The notes beneath the pieces are model-generated. The model saw only the letters and a list, made by a program, of their open reading frames with translations, was not told where the DNA came from and did no database searches. From NCBI RefSeq assembly GCF_042649045.1, contig NZ_JBHSEF010000022.1, positions 156,731 to 220,730 of the forward strand: a DNA stretch of 64,000 nucleotides, read 5' to 3'. Position numbers and translations under genes: made by a program. This stretch comes from Chryseomicrobium palamuruense. Lineage in GTDB: Bacteria > Bacillota > Bacilli > Bacillales_A > Planococcaceae. How positions within the stretch are numbered: the stretch's first letter is position 1; every line of letters begins with the position of its first letter. This document shows positions 17,454 through 26,392 of the stretch, piece by piece.

Positions 17454-18563
17454 TTATAGAGAATAGGTCTTCTTCGAAACCGTAAACTCCTCTACTGCTT
17501 CGTGATTTAGTTCAAAGCCGATGCCTGCTTGCTGAGGAACGTGAATCACACCGTTGTCTACAGTCACTTCCGGAGTGATGATGTCTTGTTCCCAGTAGCG
17601 AGACGAGCCCGCCGTATCACCAGGTAAGATGAAGTTTGGAAGGGTGGTCAGGGCCACGTTGTGCACACGGCCAATTCCTGCCTCGAGCATCCCACCGCAC
17701 CAGACAGGTATGCCTTTTTCCATGCAGAAATCATGGATTTTCTTCGCTTCTGTCAGACCACCGACACGACCGATTTTGATATTGATGATTTTCGTCGAAC
17801 CTAGTTCAATCGCTTTTCGAGCGTCTTCCAGCGAGTGAATGCTTTCATCGAGACAAATGGGTGTTGTCAACTGAGCTTGTAATTTTGCATGGTCGATGAT
17901 GTCATCGGACGCAAGTGGCTGCTCGATCATCATAAGATTGAATGCATCAAGTTGCTTCAATAGAGCTGTGTCTTCTAAACGATACGCTGAGTTTGCATCG
18001 GCCATGATTGCAGTGTCTGGGAATGTCTCACGAAGTGTACGCATGATGTCCACGTCCCAGCCTGGTTTGATTTTCACTTTGATTCGTTTGTACCCTTCTT
18101 CGACATGTGTGCGAACCACCTCGATCAAGTCGTCGACAGACTTCTGGATACCGATACTGATACCGACATCGATTTCCGTTTTCTCTCCGCCTAGTGCTTT
18201 TGCGAGGGACTGGTTCGTCAGTTGGGCATAGATGTCCCATACAGCGCCTTCAATAGTTGATTTCGCCATATTGTTTTTGCGGATGGTAGAAAAAAGTTCA
18301 CTGACTTCATCAGGGTGAGAGAGCTCTCTTCCAAGAAGCATCGGAATCAAAAAGTCTTCGAGCATATGCCAGTTGGTTTTGAAGGTCTCTTCGTTGTACC
18401 AAGGGGAATCAAAGGCGACGGATTCTCCGTATCCGACTTTTCCGCTTTCCTCTTTTGCTTCAAGTAAAATGAATTCTTTTGTCTGGAAGGTTCCGAAGCT
18501 CGTCGTAAATGGATGCTTCATTTGCATTTTCATATGTCTCATCGTTACTTCTGTTAGTTTCAT
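17454..18563 (-). CDS. N-acylamino acid racemase (NSAR/NAAAR, o-succinylbenzoate synthase family)
   Basis: 369 residues of the enolase superfamily, MLE subgroup. The catalytic lysine pair is in RIKVKIKPGW, metal ligands are in ADANS, EQP and LDES, and the second catalytic lysine is in IINIKIGRVGG. The C-terminal LEAGIGRVHNVAL matches the NSAR/OSBS group of Bacillales. The family equilibrates L- and D-N-succinyl (or acetyl) amino acids, and many members also have OSBS activity. No other men gene is nearby; the acyltransferase and deacylase neighbours favour the racemase role. Its start overlaps the acyltransferase stop by 4 bases (ATGA). Confidence 0.85.
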   Translation of the reverse strand: MKLTEVTMRHMKMQMKHPFTTSFGTFQTKEFILLEAKEESGKVGYGESVAFDSPWYNEETFKTNWHMLEDFLIPMLLGRELSHPDEVSELFSTIRKNNMAKSTIEGAVWDIYAQLTNQSLAKALGGEKTEIDVGISIGIQKSVDDLIEVVRTHVEEGYKRIKVKIKPGWDVDIMRTLRETFPDTAIMADANSAYRLEDTALLKQLDAFNLMMIEQPLASDDIIDHAKLQAQLTTPICLDESIHSLEDARKAIELGSTKIINIKIGRVGGLTEAKKIHDFCMEKGIPVWCGGMLEAGIGRVHNVALTTLPNFILPGDTAGSSRYWEQDIITPEVTVDNGVIHVPQQAGIGFELNHEAVEEFTVSKKTYSL

Positions 18564-19387
18564 TGGACAATCTCCTTTAATTGCAGCGTCTGTATAGGCA
18601 CTAAGATGTATGTGTTGTACTCCTCATATTGTGTAAGCGCTACGACAACATAGTTTTTTGAGAAAAGTTCTATGAACAGGTCTCGTGATTTCATCCGCCA
18701 ATCGAGCGCAAGCTGCGGCGCGTTCTTTTTCATTTCCTGAAAATTTTTTGGGACAGGAATCGAATAAGCAGCCGCTTCTAATTTATCAGGAAGGGCAGGT
18801 TCAAGGACTGGGTATTTCCCGTTCCAGGAAATCCTACCGACAGAAACGGGTTCATGCTCAATCTGTACGGGAATAGGTCTCTCCCCTCCACTTTCCACGT
18901 AATCGCTTGTCAAGTGCCAATGCACTTCAAAACGATCGGTTGGGAGTCCGGAATTCAAGCCATCCTCCATCTCCCCGTAGCAATCCACTACATATGTATC
19001 ACAAATGCCCCGTAGTTTCGTCAGATTGAGGTAGCCGTTTCGTGTCTCTAGTGGATCATATGTCCATTTCATCCGCGTATACCCCATCTCAATAGCAAGC
19101 TCTCGTTGACGAAGCTTCAGTTGTTCACCGATTTTCTGAGAGCGGTAGTCCGGATGGATGCCAAGCATGTGGGAGCAAAGATACGACTCTCCATGACTAA
19201 ATCCCGCAAACCCATAACTAAAACCGACGAGCTTGTCGCCGTCATATGCTCCAATGATAAGTCCACCATTCTTGACCGCGGTCATTGTCTGGTGGAGCGG
19301 AATTGTCGGCATATCCCAGACAAGGAATTCGAGGTTTTGGACAGCTTCGAGTTCGCTGCGCGTGATTAGTTTTTTTAAGACAATCAT
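18560..19387 (-). CDS. GNAT acyltransferase, probable D-amino acid N-succinyltransferase
   Basis: 275 residues from ATG 19387, with AGAGGTGGGGA upstream; the longer frame has no site. The N-terminal GNAT fold shows VWDMPTIPLHQTMTAV and the acetyl/succinyl-CoA loop HMLGIHPDYRSQKIGEQLK, then WTYDPLETRNGYLNLTKLRG. A C-terminal ~120-residue extension ends in ALTQYEEYNTYILVP. An equivalent GNAT protein accompanies NSAR in Geobacillus kaustophilus, where it was linked to succinylation of D-amino acids. It is coupled to both neighbours by 4-base overlaps. The donor and substrate here are inferred, not shown. Confidence 0.75.
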   Translation of the reverse strand: MIVLKKLITRSELEAVQNLEFLVWDMPTIPLHQTMTAVKNGGLIIGAYDGDKLVGFSYGFAGFSHGESYLCSHMLGIHPDYRSQKIGEQLKLRQRELAIEMGYTRMKWTYDPLETRNGYLNLTKLRGICDTYVVDCYGEMEDGLNSGLPTDRFEVHWHLTSDYVESGGERPIPVQIEHEPVSVGRISWNGKYPVLEPALPDKLEAAAYSIPVPKNFQEMKKNAPQLALDWRMKSRDLFIELFSKNYVVVALTQYEEYNTYILVPIQTLQLKEIVQ

Positions 19388-20508
19388 TGCGTTTTCCCCA
19401 CCTCTAACGCCAGAATGCACGCTTCCGCCAAAATACGCGCACCTTCTTCAAGATAGGCAGAATTGAATGTCATCTGCGGATGATGAAGACCCGGTGTGAC
19501 GCCGCAACCAAGGCCGAGCATTGTCGTCTTGAGAGCCGGCTTATGATAGGAGAAATAATGGAAATCTTCTCCCCCTGGTGTGACAATTTCATCACTGCAG
19601 CGTTTTTCACCAACTTCGGATTGGATCGCCCTACGAAGGATATCTACAGCGTCCGGATTGACTTGTGCTGCAACAATTGCTGCTCCAACCTCCGTCGTAA
19701 TCGTGGCTCCAAATTGGATTTCTACTGAATGAATTGCGCGCTCAAGACCATCCATCAATTTATCCATCGTGTCATTTTGTTGCGCTCGGCAGTCGAGAGA
19801 AAATGTCGCTGTACCTGGAATGATGTTTGCGGATGTCCCTCCAGCTTGCAAGCTCGTCATTTTTATAGAACCGGAACGACCTGGTTGAATCCAAATCCGT
19901 TTGATTGCATCGACTAAGGCAGAAGCGACCTCAATGGCATTGATCCCTTCTTCCGGACGAGCACCGTGGGCTTCTACGCCTGAAATTTTACCTCGAATCA
20001 TGCGAGCCGCACCGTGATGAAGGGCCGGACTGTGTGTGCCTTCTGGTAGTTCAATCAGTGGTCGGACGTGAACTCCAAAAAGATAATCGAGCTGCTCTGT
20101 AACACCACGCTCAAGCAAAGCTAGCGCACCATTCCCTTTTTCTTCAGCTGGTTGGAAAAGGATGCGGACCGCACCAGGAAGCTCATCTTTTTTAGCCGCG
20201 AGAATTTGTGCTGCCCCAAGCCCCATCGTCATATGCCCATCATGTCCACAGGAGTGATTTGCCTGGAACTCCCCGTCGACTTCCTGCCATAAGGCATCGA
20301 TGTCTGTTCGGATACCAACAGTTGGTGTGCCTGTGCCAATGTCTACATAGAGCCCTGTGATATCTTTAAAAGTGACGGGATGAAGACCAAGTTTCTCAAG
20401 TTCATGTTTCAAGTACGCCGTCGTCTGGATTTCTTCCCAGCTAATTTCCGGATTCCCGTGTAAGCGGGTAAAGTGTTTATTGATTTGCTCAGAAAATGAA
20501 TTTGTCAT
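19384..20508 (-). CDS. M20-family amidohydrolase, probable N-succinyl-L-amino acid deacylase
   Basis: 374 residues, the IAA-amino acid/aminoacylase-like branch of M20D. Metal and catalytic residues are visible in IRTDIDAL, NHSCGHDGHM and FQPAEEKGNGALALLE; histidines continue in GVHVRPLIELPEG and the final histidine is in HHPQMTF. GARPEEGINAIEVASALVDA is the dimerisation lid segment. In the NSAR route the enzyme at this step hydrolyses only the L-acyl amino acid, which makes D-to-L conversion irreversible. It lies 6 bases after the RpiR regulator gene. Confidence 0.8.
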   Translation of the reverse strand: MTNSFSEQINKHFTRLHGNPEISWEEIQTTAYLKHELEKLGLHPVTFKDITGLYVDIGTGTPTVGIRTDIDALWQEVDGEFQANHSCGHDGHMTMGLGAAQILAAKKDELPGAVRILFQPAEEKGNGALALLERGVTEQLDYLFGVHVRPLIELPEGTHSPALHHGAARMIRGKISGVEAHGARPEEGINAIEVASALVDAIKRIWIQPGRSGSIKMTSLQAGGTSANIIPGTATFSLDCRAQQNDTMDKLMDGLERAIHSVEIQFGATITTEVGAAIVAAQVNPDAVDILRRAIQSEVGEKRCSDEIVTPGGEDFHYFSYHKPALKTTMLGLGCGVTPGLHHPQMTFNSAYLEEGARILAEACILALEVGKTQ

Positions 20509-20514
20509 CTATTA

Positions 20515-21366
20515 TCAGCTCCATCTCGTGTGTATATAGCGTCTGTGCATGTCCTCAAACTGCTCACGCTGCTTCTTATAATATGGTGGATCATGTCGCA
20601 TCATGCCTGATGCCAGAGTATTTAAGAATGCTATTACGCCCGGAATCAGTTCAATCGTCGATTGCTGACGCGTATTCAGGATAAAAAGTTGATCGGTAAA
20701 TTCAGCAGCAGGTGCGACTTTGGAATCCGAAATGGTAAGAATGGTTGCCCCCAGATCTTTCAAATGGCGTGTGATGTCAATCGGTTCCTTGTAGTAGCGA
20801 TGCATAGAAATCAGAACAACGACTGTATCTGGGGTGGTCTGTCGGTATAAATTGATTAGGGCAACTGAATCCGTGGAAGGGACGACCACATCCGGCCTAA
20901 GCATCGATAGCGTTAACCCAAACCATTCAGCGACTATCCTGGAAGCGCCTTCACCGATTACGACAATTTGCTTCGCTTCATGAAGTTTCTTCGTAGCAGT
21001 AGAGAACGATTCTTCATCAATTGTGGAAGCCAAATCCACCAGTTGGCGAGTAAATTCTGTCATCTCATTCTTGACAAAATGATCCGTGTCCACGTCCTCT
21101 TCCGCTCGAGCGACGTAACTGCCAAGAGAACTTTGAGCGACGAGCGTTCGTCGTAATTTATTCTGAAGTTCTGTAAACCCAGAAAAACCAAGTGTATAAC
21201 AAAGTCGGATGACCGTCGTCTCACTGGTTTCGGCACGTTTTCCTATTTCAGAAGCGGAGTGCATCATGACAAACTGCGCATCATCGAGGATCAACTTCGC
21301 CACGCGTTGCTGGGATTTTGAGAGCGTTGGAAACACTTCTTCTATATAACAAACCAAACTTTCCAT
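20515..21366 (-). CDS. RpiR-family regulator of the D-amino acid operon
   Basis: 283 residues. The N-terminal HTH_6 domain (LSKSQQRVAKLILDDAQFV, then ASEIGKRAETSETTVIRLCY and TLGFSGFTELQNKLR) is followed by a SIS sugar/effector domain (KQIVVIGEGASRIVAEWFGL, then ILTISDSKVAPAAEFTDQLF). Such regulators usually sense a phosphosugar or related ligand. As the first gene of an otherwise catabolic operon, it probably controls its own transcription. The ligand is unknown and need not be a sugar here. Confidence 0.85.
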   Translation of the reverse strand: MESLVCYIEEVFPTLSKSQQRVAKLILDDAQFVMMHSASEIGKRAETSETTVIRLCYTLGFSGFTELQNKLRRTLVAQSSLGSYVARAEEDVDTDHFVKNEMTEFTRQLVDLASTIDEESFSTATKKLHEAKQIVVIGEGASRIVAEWFGLTLSMLRPDVVVPSTDSVALINLYRQTTPDTVVVLISMHRYYKEPIDITRHLKDLGATILTISDSKVAPAAEFTDQLFILNTRQQSTIELIPGVIAFLNTLASGMMRHDPPYYKKQREQFEDMHRRYIHTRWS

Positions 21367-21593
21367 CCCGAAGCACTCCCTTCAAATTTCACTTATTGAA
21401 GCTTTCGCTTCAATACCTAGTAGTACTTTAACATAAGCATTGCTACTTAATCAATAAGTTATCTGAATTTTTAGGGGATATATTAAAATTCACATACGAG
21501 GTTACGAGTAAAAAGAAATTAAAATTAGCAAAACTGGTCGACCCTTTTGGCAAAATCATTTATGAGATGAAATAAGTTTTGATCAAAAAGAAA

Positions 21594-21631
21594 ATAGCCC
21601 CGTTCTGAATTAAAAATCAGAAAGGGGCTAT
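21594..21631 (-). terminator. Terminator of the ATP-grasp operon
   Basis: ATAGCCCCGTTCTGA pairs with TCAGAAAGGGGCTAT around TTAAAAA, 8 bases past the last stop. The minus-strand tail is TTTTCTTTTT. The rest of the 21367-21593 gap shows only an AT-rich promoter zone for the RpiR operon. Confidence 0.85.
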
Positions 21632-21638
21632 AACAACT

Positions 21639-22412
21639 TTAATTAAGCAATTCCTTCTTAATATGTCGCATCCACTCAGTCGTTGTCTTATTCAATCCAA
21701 GTTCACTTAACATTCGACTTCCGACAACATCTTCGATTTCATTAAACAGCAATTGGTCGTCTGTCGTGACGAAAAAATCAATGCCCGCATAATCAATCGA
21801 GAGGTCGGCAATTGCTCGTTTCACGATTGCTTCCTGTGAAGTGTTATATGAGTACTCTTCGAAGTGCCCACCATGACTGTAATTTGAGAGAAACGAATCC
21901 GGGTTCGACCTGAGAACTGCTGCGTGAATCTCGTTGCCAATGATCCAGAACCTCACATCCCCAATGATCTTCCCAGCATGCTCCTGATAAACAAAGTTTG
22001 CTAGATCGACTGGACCTACCTGTATTCCATACGTAACGTTTTCCCCACCATGTCCACTAACGGGCTTCCGAACCGTTTTTTTATTTTTCAGGGGGGAGAT
22101 AAGTACTTTGGCAAAAGGCACACTACGGTTCTGCATATAGTTATAAGCTGCTAACTTATTGTTCCCAAGGAGCGTCACTTCTGATGAGTTAAACACTCGA
22201 ATCCCTTGTAGTTCAAATTGCCAACTCACCGACACTTCACGCGTCCGGTTGATGACGAAATCTATGTCGTCTAGTGAAAATCCTGTCCGCAAGTCTTCCA
22301 TAACCACTAGTTTCAATTCGAGTCCAGACTCTTTTGCTTCCCCCACCAACCACTCTATGTATGATTTATTTTTCTCCGCGTCCATCGCATAGTACATCAA
22401 GAGACCTTTCAT
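21639..22412 (-). CDS. ATP-grasp ligase, second of a pair
   Basis: 257 residues. LLGNNKLAAYNYMQNRSVPF leads into the ATP-grasp domain, a glycine-rich loop KPVSGHGGENVTYG binds the nucleotide, GDVRFWIIGNEIHAAVLR follows, and LLFNEIEDVVGSRMLSELG carries the acidic metal ligands. The fold is that of RimK/LysX/GshB-type carboxylate-amine ligases, which join an acyl-phosphate to an amine. It is somewhat short, with a reduced N-terminal domain. It overlaps the preceding ligase gene by 4 bases. The substrate is unknown. Confidence 0.8.
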   Translation of the reverse strand: MKGLLMYYAMDAEKNKSYIEWLVGEAKESGLELKLVVMEDLRTGFSLDDIDFVINRTREVSVSWQFELQGIRVFNSSEVTLLGNNKLAAYNYMQNRSVPFAKVLISPLKNKKTVRKPVSGHGGENVTYGIQVGPVDLANFVYQEHAGKIIGDVRFWIIGNEIHAAVLRSNPDSFLSNYSHGGHFEEYSYNTSQEAIVKRAIADLSIDYAGIDFFVTTDDQLLFNEIEDVVGSRMLSELGLNKTTTEWMRHIKKELLN

Positions 22413-23296
22413 CGCACGTTCTCCATGAGATGTCGCAACAATGGTTTCGCATAATCTAGTCCAGTCGCAAGCTCAAAACTGACAAAGTTGACATTCGAAT
22501 TGACTTCACACAACATAGGCTCTTCATCGGGTCCGTACAATAAATCCACCCCGCTAAACGTCAGCCCAAGTGCCGCATGTGCTTTTAACGCCAACTCTTC
22601 TTGTTCGTTAGTCAATTGGAGAGAGCGTCCAACCCCTCCATTTGTAATATTCGCTCGGAAGTCGTTGTCATTCACTCGTTGCATTGCACCGATAACCCGG
22701 TCACCTACAATGTTCACGCGAATGTCCCGACCAATCGACGATTCTATTACTTCCTGCATAATAAAACTTCGATTTCCCACTTGATGAATCCTTTCAGCAA
22801 GTGCTTCTCTCGAATCAATCATATAAACTTGCATTCCAAAAGACCCTTTTGATTCCTTTAAAACAAGTCTGTCCCCAAGTTCAGTGAATATGTAATCAAG
22901 GTACGTGTCATTTACTAGATTATAATCAAAACTGAATGGTCCAAAAATCGTCTTCGGCATGTGAAGCTCTCGCCCGATAAGCTCTGCATGCATGAGCGAT
23001 TTGTCATCACAGATTTCAATTGACTGTGCCGAGTTATAGAGTTTGTATCCTTTCCGCTCCAATAGGCTCGCAAGCAGGATATCCTTATCCCAAAAGATTA
23101 CAAACTCTGGCTCAGGAACGTCTTGTAAAAACGTCAGCTCGAGCGACCCATCTTTTTGGATGACTGGCACGATTTCATTATTTTTAATAGGAATGAGTTC
23201 GAGACCAATCACCGATGCATCCGCGACCAACTTTTCAATCAGTTGATTCATTTTAAGTAGTTTTAATGATCCGTTATAGATGACCCATGCTTTCAT
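22409..23296 (-). CDS. RimK-like ATP-grasp ligase, first of a pair
   Basis: 295 residues. The N-terminal domain (MKAWVIYNGSLKLLKMNQL) is like that of RimK. The ATP-grasp core has LVLKESKGSFGMQVYMI (lysine and P-loop-like turn), RSFIMQEVIESSIGRDIRVN, ANITNGGVGRSLQLT and the metal site MLCEVNSNVNF. The match to RimK/LysX is good. Those enzymes add glutamate or amino-acid-like units to a peptide or carrier C-terminus or to an alpha-amino group. No LysW-type carrier protein is near. It is translationally coupled on both sides by 4-base overlaps. Confidence 0.85.
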   Translation of the reverse strand: MKAWVIYNGSLKLLKMNQLIEKLVADASVIGLELIPIKNNEIVPVIQKDGSLELTFLQDVPEPEFVIFWDKDILLASLLERKGYKLYNSAQSIEICDDKSLMHAELIGRELHMPKTIFGPFSFDYNLVNDTYLDYIFTELGDRLVLKESKGSFGMQVYMIDSREALAERIHQVGNRSFIMQEVIESSIGRDIRVNIVGDRVIGAMQRVNDNDFRANITNGGVGRSLQLTNEQEELALKAHAALGLTFSGVDLLYGPDEEPMLCEVNSNVNFVSFELATGLDYAKPLLRHLMENVR

Positions 23297-23925
23297 AGCT
23301 TTTTCTCCAAATCCCTAATGATTCCAGTATAGATATCAACTAACTGAATTAGTTTCACATCCGACTCCATAATATCCCAATTTATTTCCATTTGTATCGC
23401 AGGAATTCCTGCTTGTCGAGAAATAGTTGACGAAACGGTATGCTCGTAACTGGCCGCAAATAATTCATCGACATGGACTTCATCAAAAACATGAGCTAAA
23501 TGTGCTGTGATGGTTTCTAATAAATCTTGACGTCCTAAAATATTCACACCGTATCCCGTTCCAATTTCCACATCAAAAATGCGCTCCGACGATGCAATAT
23601 GGAAATCCAGAACGAGCCGTATGTCAAATTCTTCAATTCGTTTACATAAATCTTCCCTGTAGCCAGATTCTCTACTATAATTCGCATCATCATCTAGATT
23701 TTTCGTTTTATATAAAATATGACAATCTGTTTTCTCACCAAGCAGTTGAACGAGAACCCCTGTCCGGAACTCACCCAATTTCGGCTGCCCTTCTCGTAAC
23801 TGGCTAACACTATGAGGGGCTGACAACAAAATCTTATTCTTGCCTTTTCTAAACTCGTGCCCAATTTCCTGATTCCCCAGCTCTTCTAAAAAGAACCGTT
23901 CCATTTCTGCAATTCTTTGTTTCAT
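23293..23925 (-). CDS. N-formylglutamate amidohydrolase-like protein
   Basis: 210 residues from ATG 23925, chosen because GGGGTG lies upstream and the longer frame begins with a cysteine-rich segment unlike the family. The FGase family zinc and catalytic motifs are visible: LLSAPHSVSQLREGQ (conserved PHS), VLDFHIASSE (the D-x-H site) and IPAIQMEINWDIM (the ME-IN motif). Known family members deformylate N-formylglutamate or act on related acyl amino acids. No other histidine-degradation gene is near, so its partner role with two ATP-grasp ligases is more likely: trimming or making a building block. Confidence 0.75.
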   Translation of the reverse strand: MKQRIAEMERFFLEELGNQEIGHEFRKGKNKILLSAPHSVSQLREGQPKLGEFRTGVLVQLLGEKTDCHILYKTKNLDDDANYSRESGYREDLCKRIEEFDIRLVLDFHIASSERIFDVEIGTGYGVNILGRQDLLETITAHLAHVFDEVHVDELFAASYEHTVSSTISRQAGIPAIQMEINWDIMESDVKLIQLVDIYTGIIRDLEKKL

Positions 23926-24051
23926 TGGCAAACACCCCAATCCACTACAATCATGTTTATGTAAATAGTATATCATTATGCAAGATGCTAAATACCAAGG
24001 GGTGCTTAGGTTTTTGTCTAGTTGATGTGAGAACTTTTCTGAAACAAAAAT

Positions 24052-24089
24052 GAGAACCGCCCTGATTTTACACCATCAGAACGGCCCTC
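24052..24089 (-). terminator. Terminator of the RocB-like gene
   Basis: GAGAACCGCCCTGAT pairs with ATCAGAACGGCCCTC around a TTTACACC loop, next to the stop codon. The minus-strand tail is ATTTTTG. Confidence 0.8.
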
Positions 24090-24101
24090 AAAAACATCAT
24101 A

Positions 24102-25730
24102 TTATTTTACTTGTTCTTCCATTTTCCCAGCACGGGCAATCACTGTTTGAATCACCTTTTCTACAAGGACAGGTGTTTCTACAAAGGCGCTACGGATATG
24201 TAGGCGCTCCGTGCGTTTGTGGGCGTCTTTTCCGAAAGGACCGACATTAAGAACGGGTGCTTGAAGCTTTTCCATGTCTGCAAATGGAATCGAATACGTT
24301 GCATTCCATACAGGTGAATTGGACTCGTACGCGCCCCACCCATTAACATCTCCTTGGTAATTTACATAGCTCAAATCAGAAATTCCATTAAAATAATGTC
24401 CAAGTTCTACTTTCAAACCAAATTGTTCATTCGCAACATTCTTTACAGCTTCAATACATTCCTGAATCAATGCATCTTCAGATGAATTAACCGCCGGATA
24501 ATAGGGTGGCGTATAAAGAAGGATGATAGCAGGCGCAAGTTCCGGACAACGGGTCAATAGCTTCTTGCCGATTTGCAACGCTTTCTCCCGGTCATCATGT
24601 TCATCCCTTTGGATACATTCTTGTTTGATTGCCTCGATTGTCTTTTCGCCAAGCTTCTTTACCGCATACGCGAACAGTTCTTCGTACCGCAGAACCTGCA
24701 CCTTACCGACGGGGTGCACCTTCTCCATTTGACAGATGGCTTCGTACCACTCATTAATTTCCTTAGCTGCAGCGTGAGCTACTGTTTCAAATTGGTTCAT
24801 GACGTCCGCTGCACTTTGTTTCATCGTAAACACATTATAGAGTGCAGATGTCATAAATGGTGTCTGCGTCGAATAACTCTCGCGCATATCCTTTTGCTGG
24901 AGCGTGACAGGAAGTGGTGTGACTTCCCCGTGAACTTCTTCTTTAAATAGCGGGTTCATCTCCATACGGCGGGTCATAAATGCAGCAAGTAGACTTGAGG
25001 TCATCCCTCTCATCGGTTCACCGACATGTGTTTCTTTTCCAAAAAATAAAGCAGACGGCATGATTTTTCCAATCGACCCGGAATAGATTCGGTAACTCGT
25101 GTCTGATGGATTCATGGAAAACACGGGTTCTCCGTTAAGAAAGAGACCATAATCCAGCCCTAGTTCTTCCTGCCACTTCGCGAGGTGCGTCACAGCTGCG
25201 CGCATCCCAGCAGAGTTCATTTCCTCGTCAGGAACGGTCAGTAACACCATATTGATCGGCCACTCTTCCACAATCGCTTTTTCCAGAGTCGCCATATGGA
25301 TGACAAGTCCTGCTTTCATATCCATTGTTCCTCGGCCCCATAGGTAATCACCGGACTCCAAATCACGCTGTGCATCAGGAGGGAGAAGGTCCTTATGGCG
25401 TTGCAAGGCATTTCCTAACTCGTCCGGATGAAAAGCGAGGGGCGCAAGTTCCCCGTACTCTTCAATTCCGACCGTATCAAAGTGACTAATGAGCACAATC
25501 GTCTTCACCGCTTCTGGATGCTTTGTACGTGCAGCTAAAAATAGCCTTCCTTCTCCTGCGTCACCTACGTGCAAGTACTCTTGATTGGTTTGAAAATAGG
25601 GTAACGTACATAATTTCTCTGCGACGCGATGAGCAAAATCGATTTCCCCCGGAGTGGTACTGATACTTTCCCAGCTCACAAGTTCTTTTACCAACGTTTC
25701 AAGCTGTTCAGGTGTCTGCCAATTCAACAT
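24102..25730 (-). CDS. rocB: RocB-like M20-family peptidase/deacylase
   Basis: 542 residues from ATG 25730 (MLNWQTPEQLETLVKELVSW), with AGGAAG upstream. The length and order match Bacillus subtilis RocB (about 566). The metal site is split as VLISHFDTVGIEEYG, then GRGTMDMKAGLVIH and VPDEEMNSAGMRAA. MKQSAADVMNQFETVAH and NSPVWNATYSIPF match the family. RocB belongs to the arginine/ornithine utilisation regulon, but its exact reaction is not established. No rocDEF partner is near; the gene stands alone. Confidence 0.85.
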   Translation of the reverse strand: MLNWQTPEQLETLVKELVSWESISTTPGEIDFAHRVAEKLCTLPYFQTNQEYLHVGDAGEGRLFLAARTKHPEAVKTIVLISHFDTVGIEEYGELAPLAFHPDELGNALQRHKDLLPPDAQRDLESGDYLWGRGTMDMKAGLVIHMATLEKAIVEEWPINMVLLTVPDEEMNSAGMRAAVTHLAKWQEELGLDYGLFLNGEPVFSMNPSDTSYRIYSGSIGKIMPSALFFGKETHVGEPMRGMTSSLLAAFMTRRMEMNPLFKEEVHGEVTPLPVTLQQKDMRESYSTQTPFMTSALYNVFTMKQSAADVMNQFETVAHAAAKEINEWYEAICQMEKVHPVGKVQVLRYEELFAYAVKKLGEKTIEAIKQECIQRDEHDDREKALQIGKKLLTRCPELAPAIILLYTPPYYPAVNSSEDALIQECIEAVKNVANEQFGLKVELGHYFNGISDLSYVNYQGDVNGWGAYESNSPVWNATYSIPFADMEKLQAPVLNVGPFGKDAHKRTERLHIRSAFVETPVLVEKVIQTVIARAGKMEEQVK

Positions 25731-25865
25731 ACTACTTCCTGCCTTCCTCATTACACAATATGTCCATAGTAACTTATCCACGTATTCTGGACAATGGGAC
25801 TTGAGAAAGAAGATCGGTTACCACGTGTTTTGACATGGAGTTTAGTGCCTTGCTACAAATAACGC

Positions 25866-25893
25866 AAGCCCATCTCTCCGAAAAGAAATGGGC
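25866..25893 (-). terminator. Terminator after the YeeE/YedE remnant
   Basis: AGCCCAT pairs with ATGGGCT around a 14-base loop; the minus-strand tail is TGCGTTATTT. It lies 20 bases past the remnant's stop codon. Confidence 0.55.
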
Positions 25894-25912
25894 TAGAAAG
25901 GTCTCTATGTTA

Positions 25913-26259
25913 TTAACATACAGAATCCGTCGATTTGGGAACGGAAAGTCCAAAGAGTGGTCGCAAATAAAGGGCTAAGAACGTACCTGCAATTGCGAGG
26001 ATACCCCAAATGTACCCGTGTAAACTGAATGATGCAATTCCTCCGAAATAGGCACCTATATTACAACCAAATGCAAGACGTGCTCCATAACCCATGAGTA
26101 ACCCACCGATGACAGAAGCAAAGAAATTACCCGTAGTTACATTCGTGAACTGGAACAGTCCGCCGGCTGCAGATGCAATGAATGCGCCAAGTATAACACC
26201 GAAGTTTAAAACGGTCGTAGAGTCAGCAAAAATAGTGGCTTGTAAGCTTTTCTTATCAA
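25913..26259 (-). pseudogene. YeeE/YedE sulfur-transport protein, C-terminal remnant
   Basis: On the minus strand about 115 codons read VLNFGVILGAFIASAAGGLF, then GNFFASVIGGLLMGYGARLA, FGCNIGAYFGGIASFSLHGY and LALYLRPLFG. This is the last third of a YeeE/YedE (TsuA-like) transporter, including the conserved G-x-R-x-x-x-G-C-N motif. Upstream the frame meets a TAA near 26261 with no start or ribosome site; full-length proteins need 200 or more residues before this point. I take it as a 5'-truncated remnant; its own terminator is still present. Confidence 0.75.
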
Positions 26260-26392
26260 TTTAGTAGGAATAATGTTTAATGTTATGAGATTGCTAACCA
26301 CAAGTCAACTTCGATGGCTTCTCTAGCTCTATTCCAGCAGAATAGGGCTTAAAATCATTTAGCAGAGTAAAGCTCGGATTCTTCCTATAGCT
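26260..26392. other. Intergenic region before the DUF3006 gene
   Basis: No recognisable gene or further transporter sequence is found upstream of the remnant, so the deletion end must lie near 26260. Confidence 0.3.

Noticed and set aside
17454..18563. menC for menaquinone synthesis
   Set aside because: The family includes OSBS, but no men genes are near, and the acyltransferase and deacylase partners fit the racemase role better. Dual activity cannot be excluded.
23293..23925. Histidine-utilisation hutG
   Set aside because: FGase-fold matches, but there are no hut genes and the operon partners are ATP-grasp ligases.
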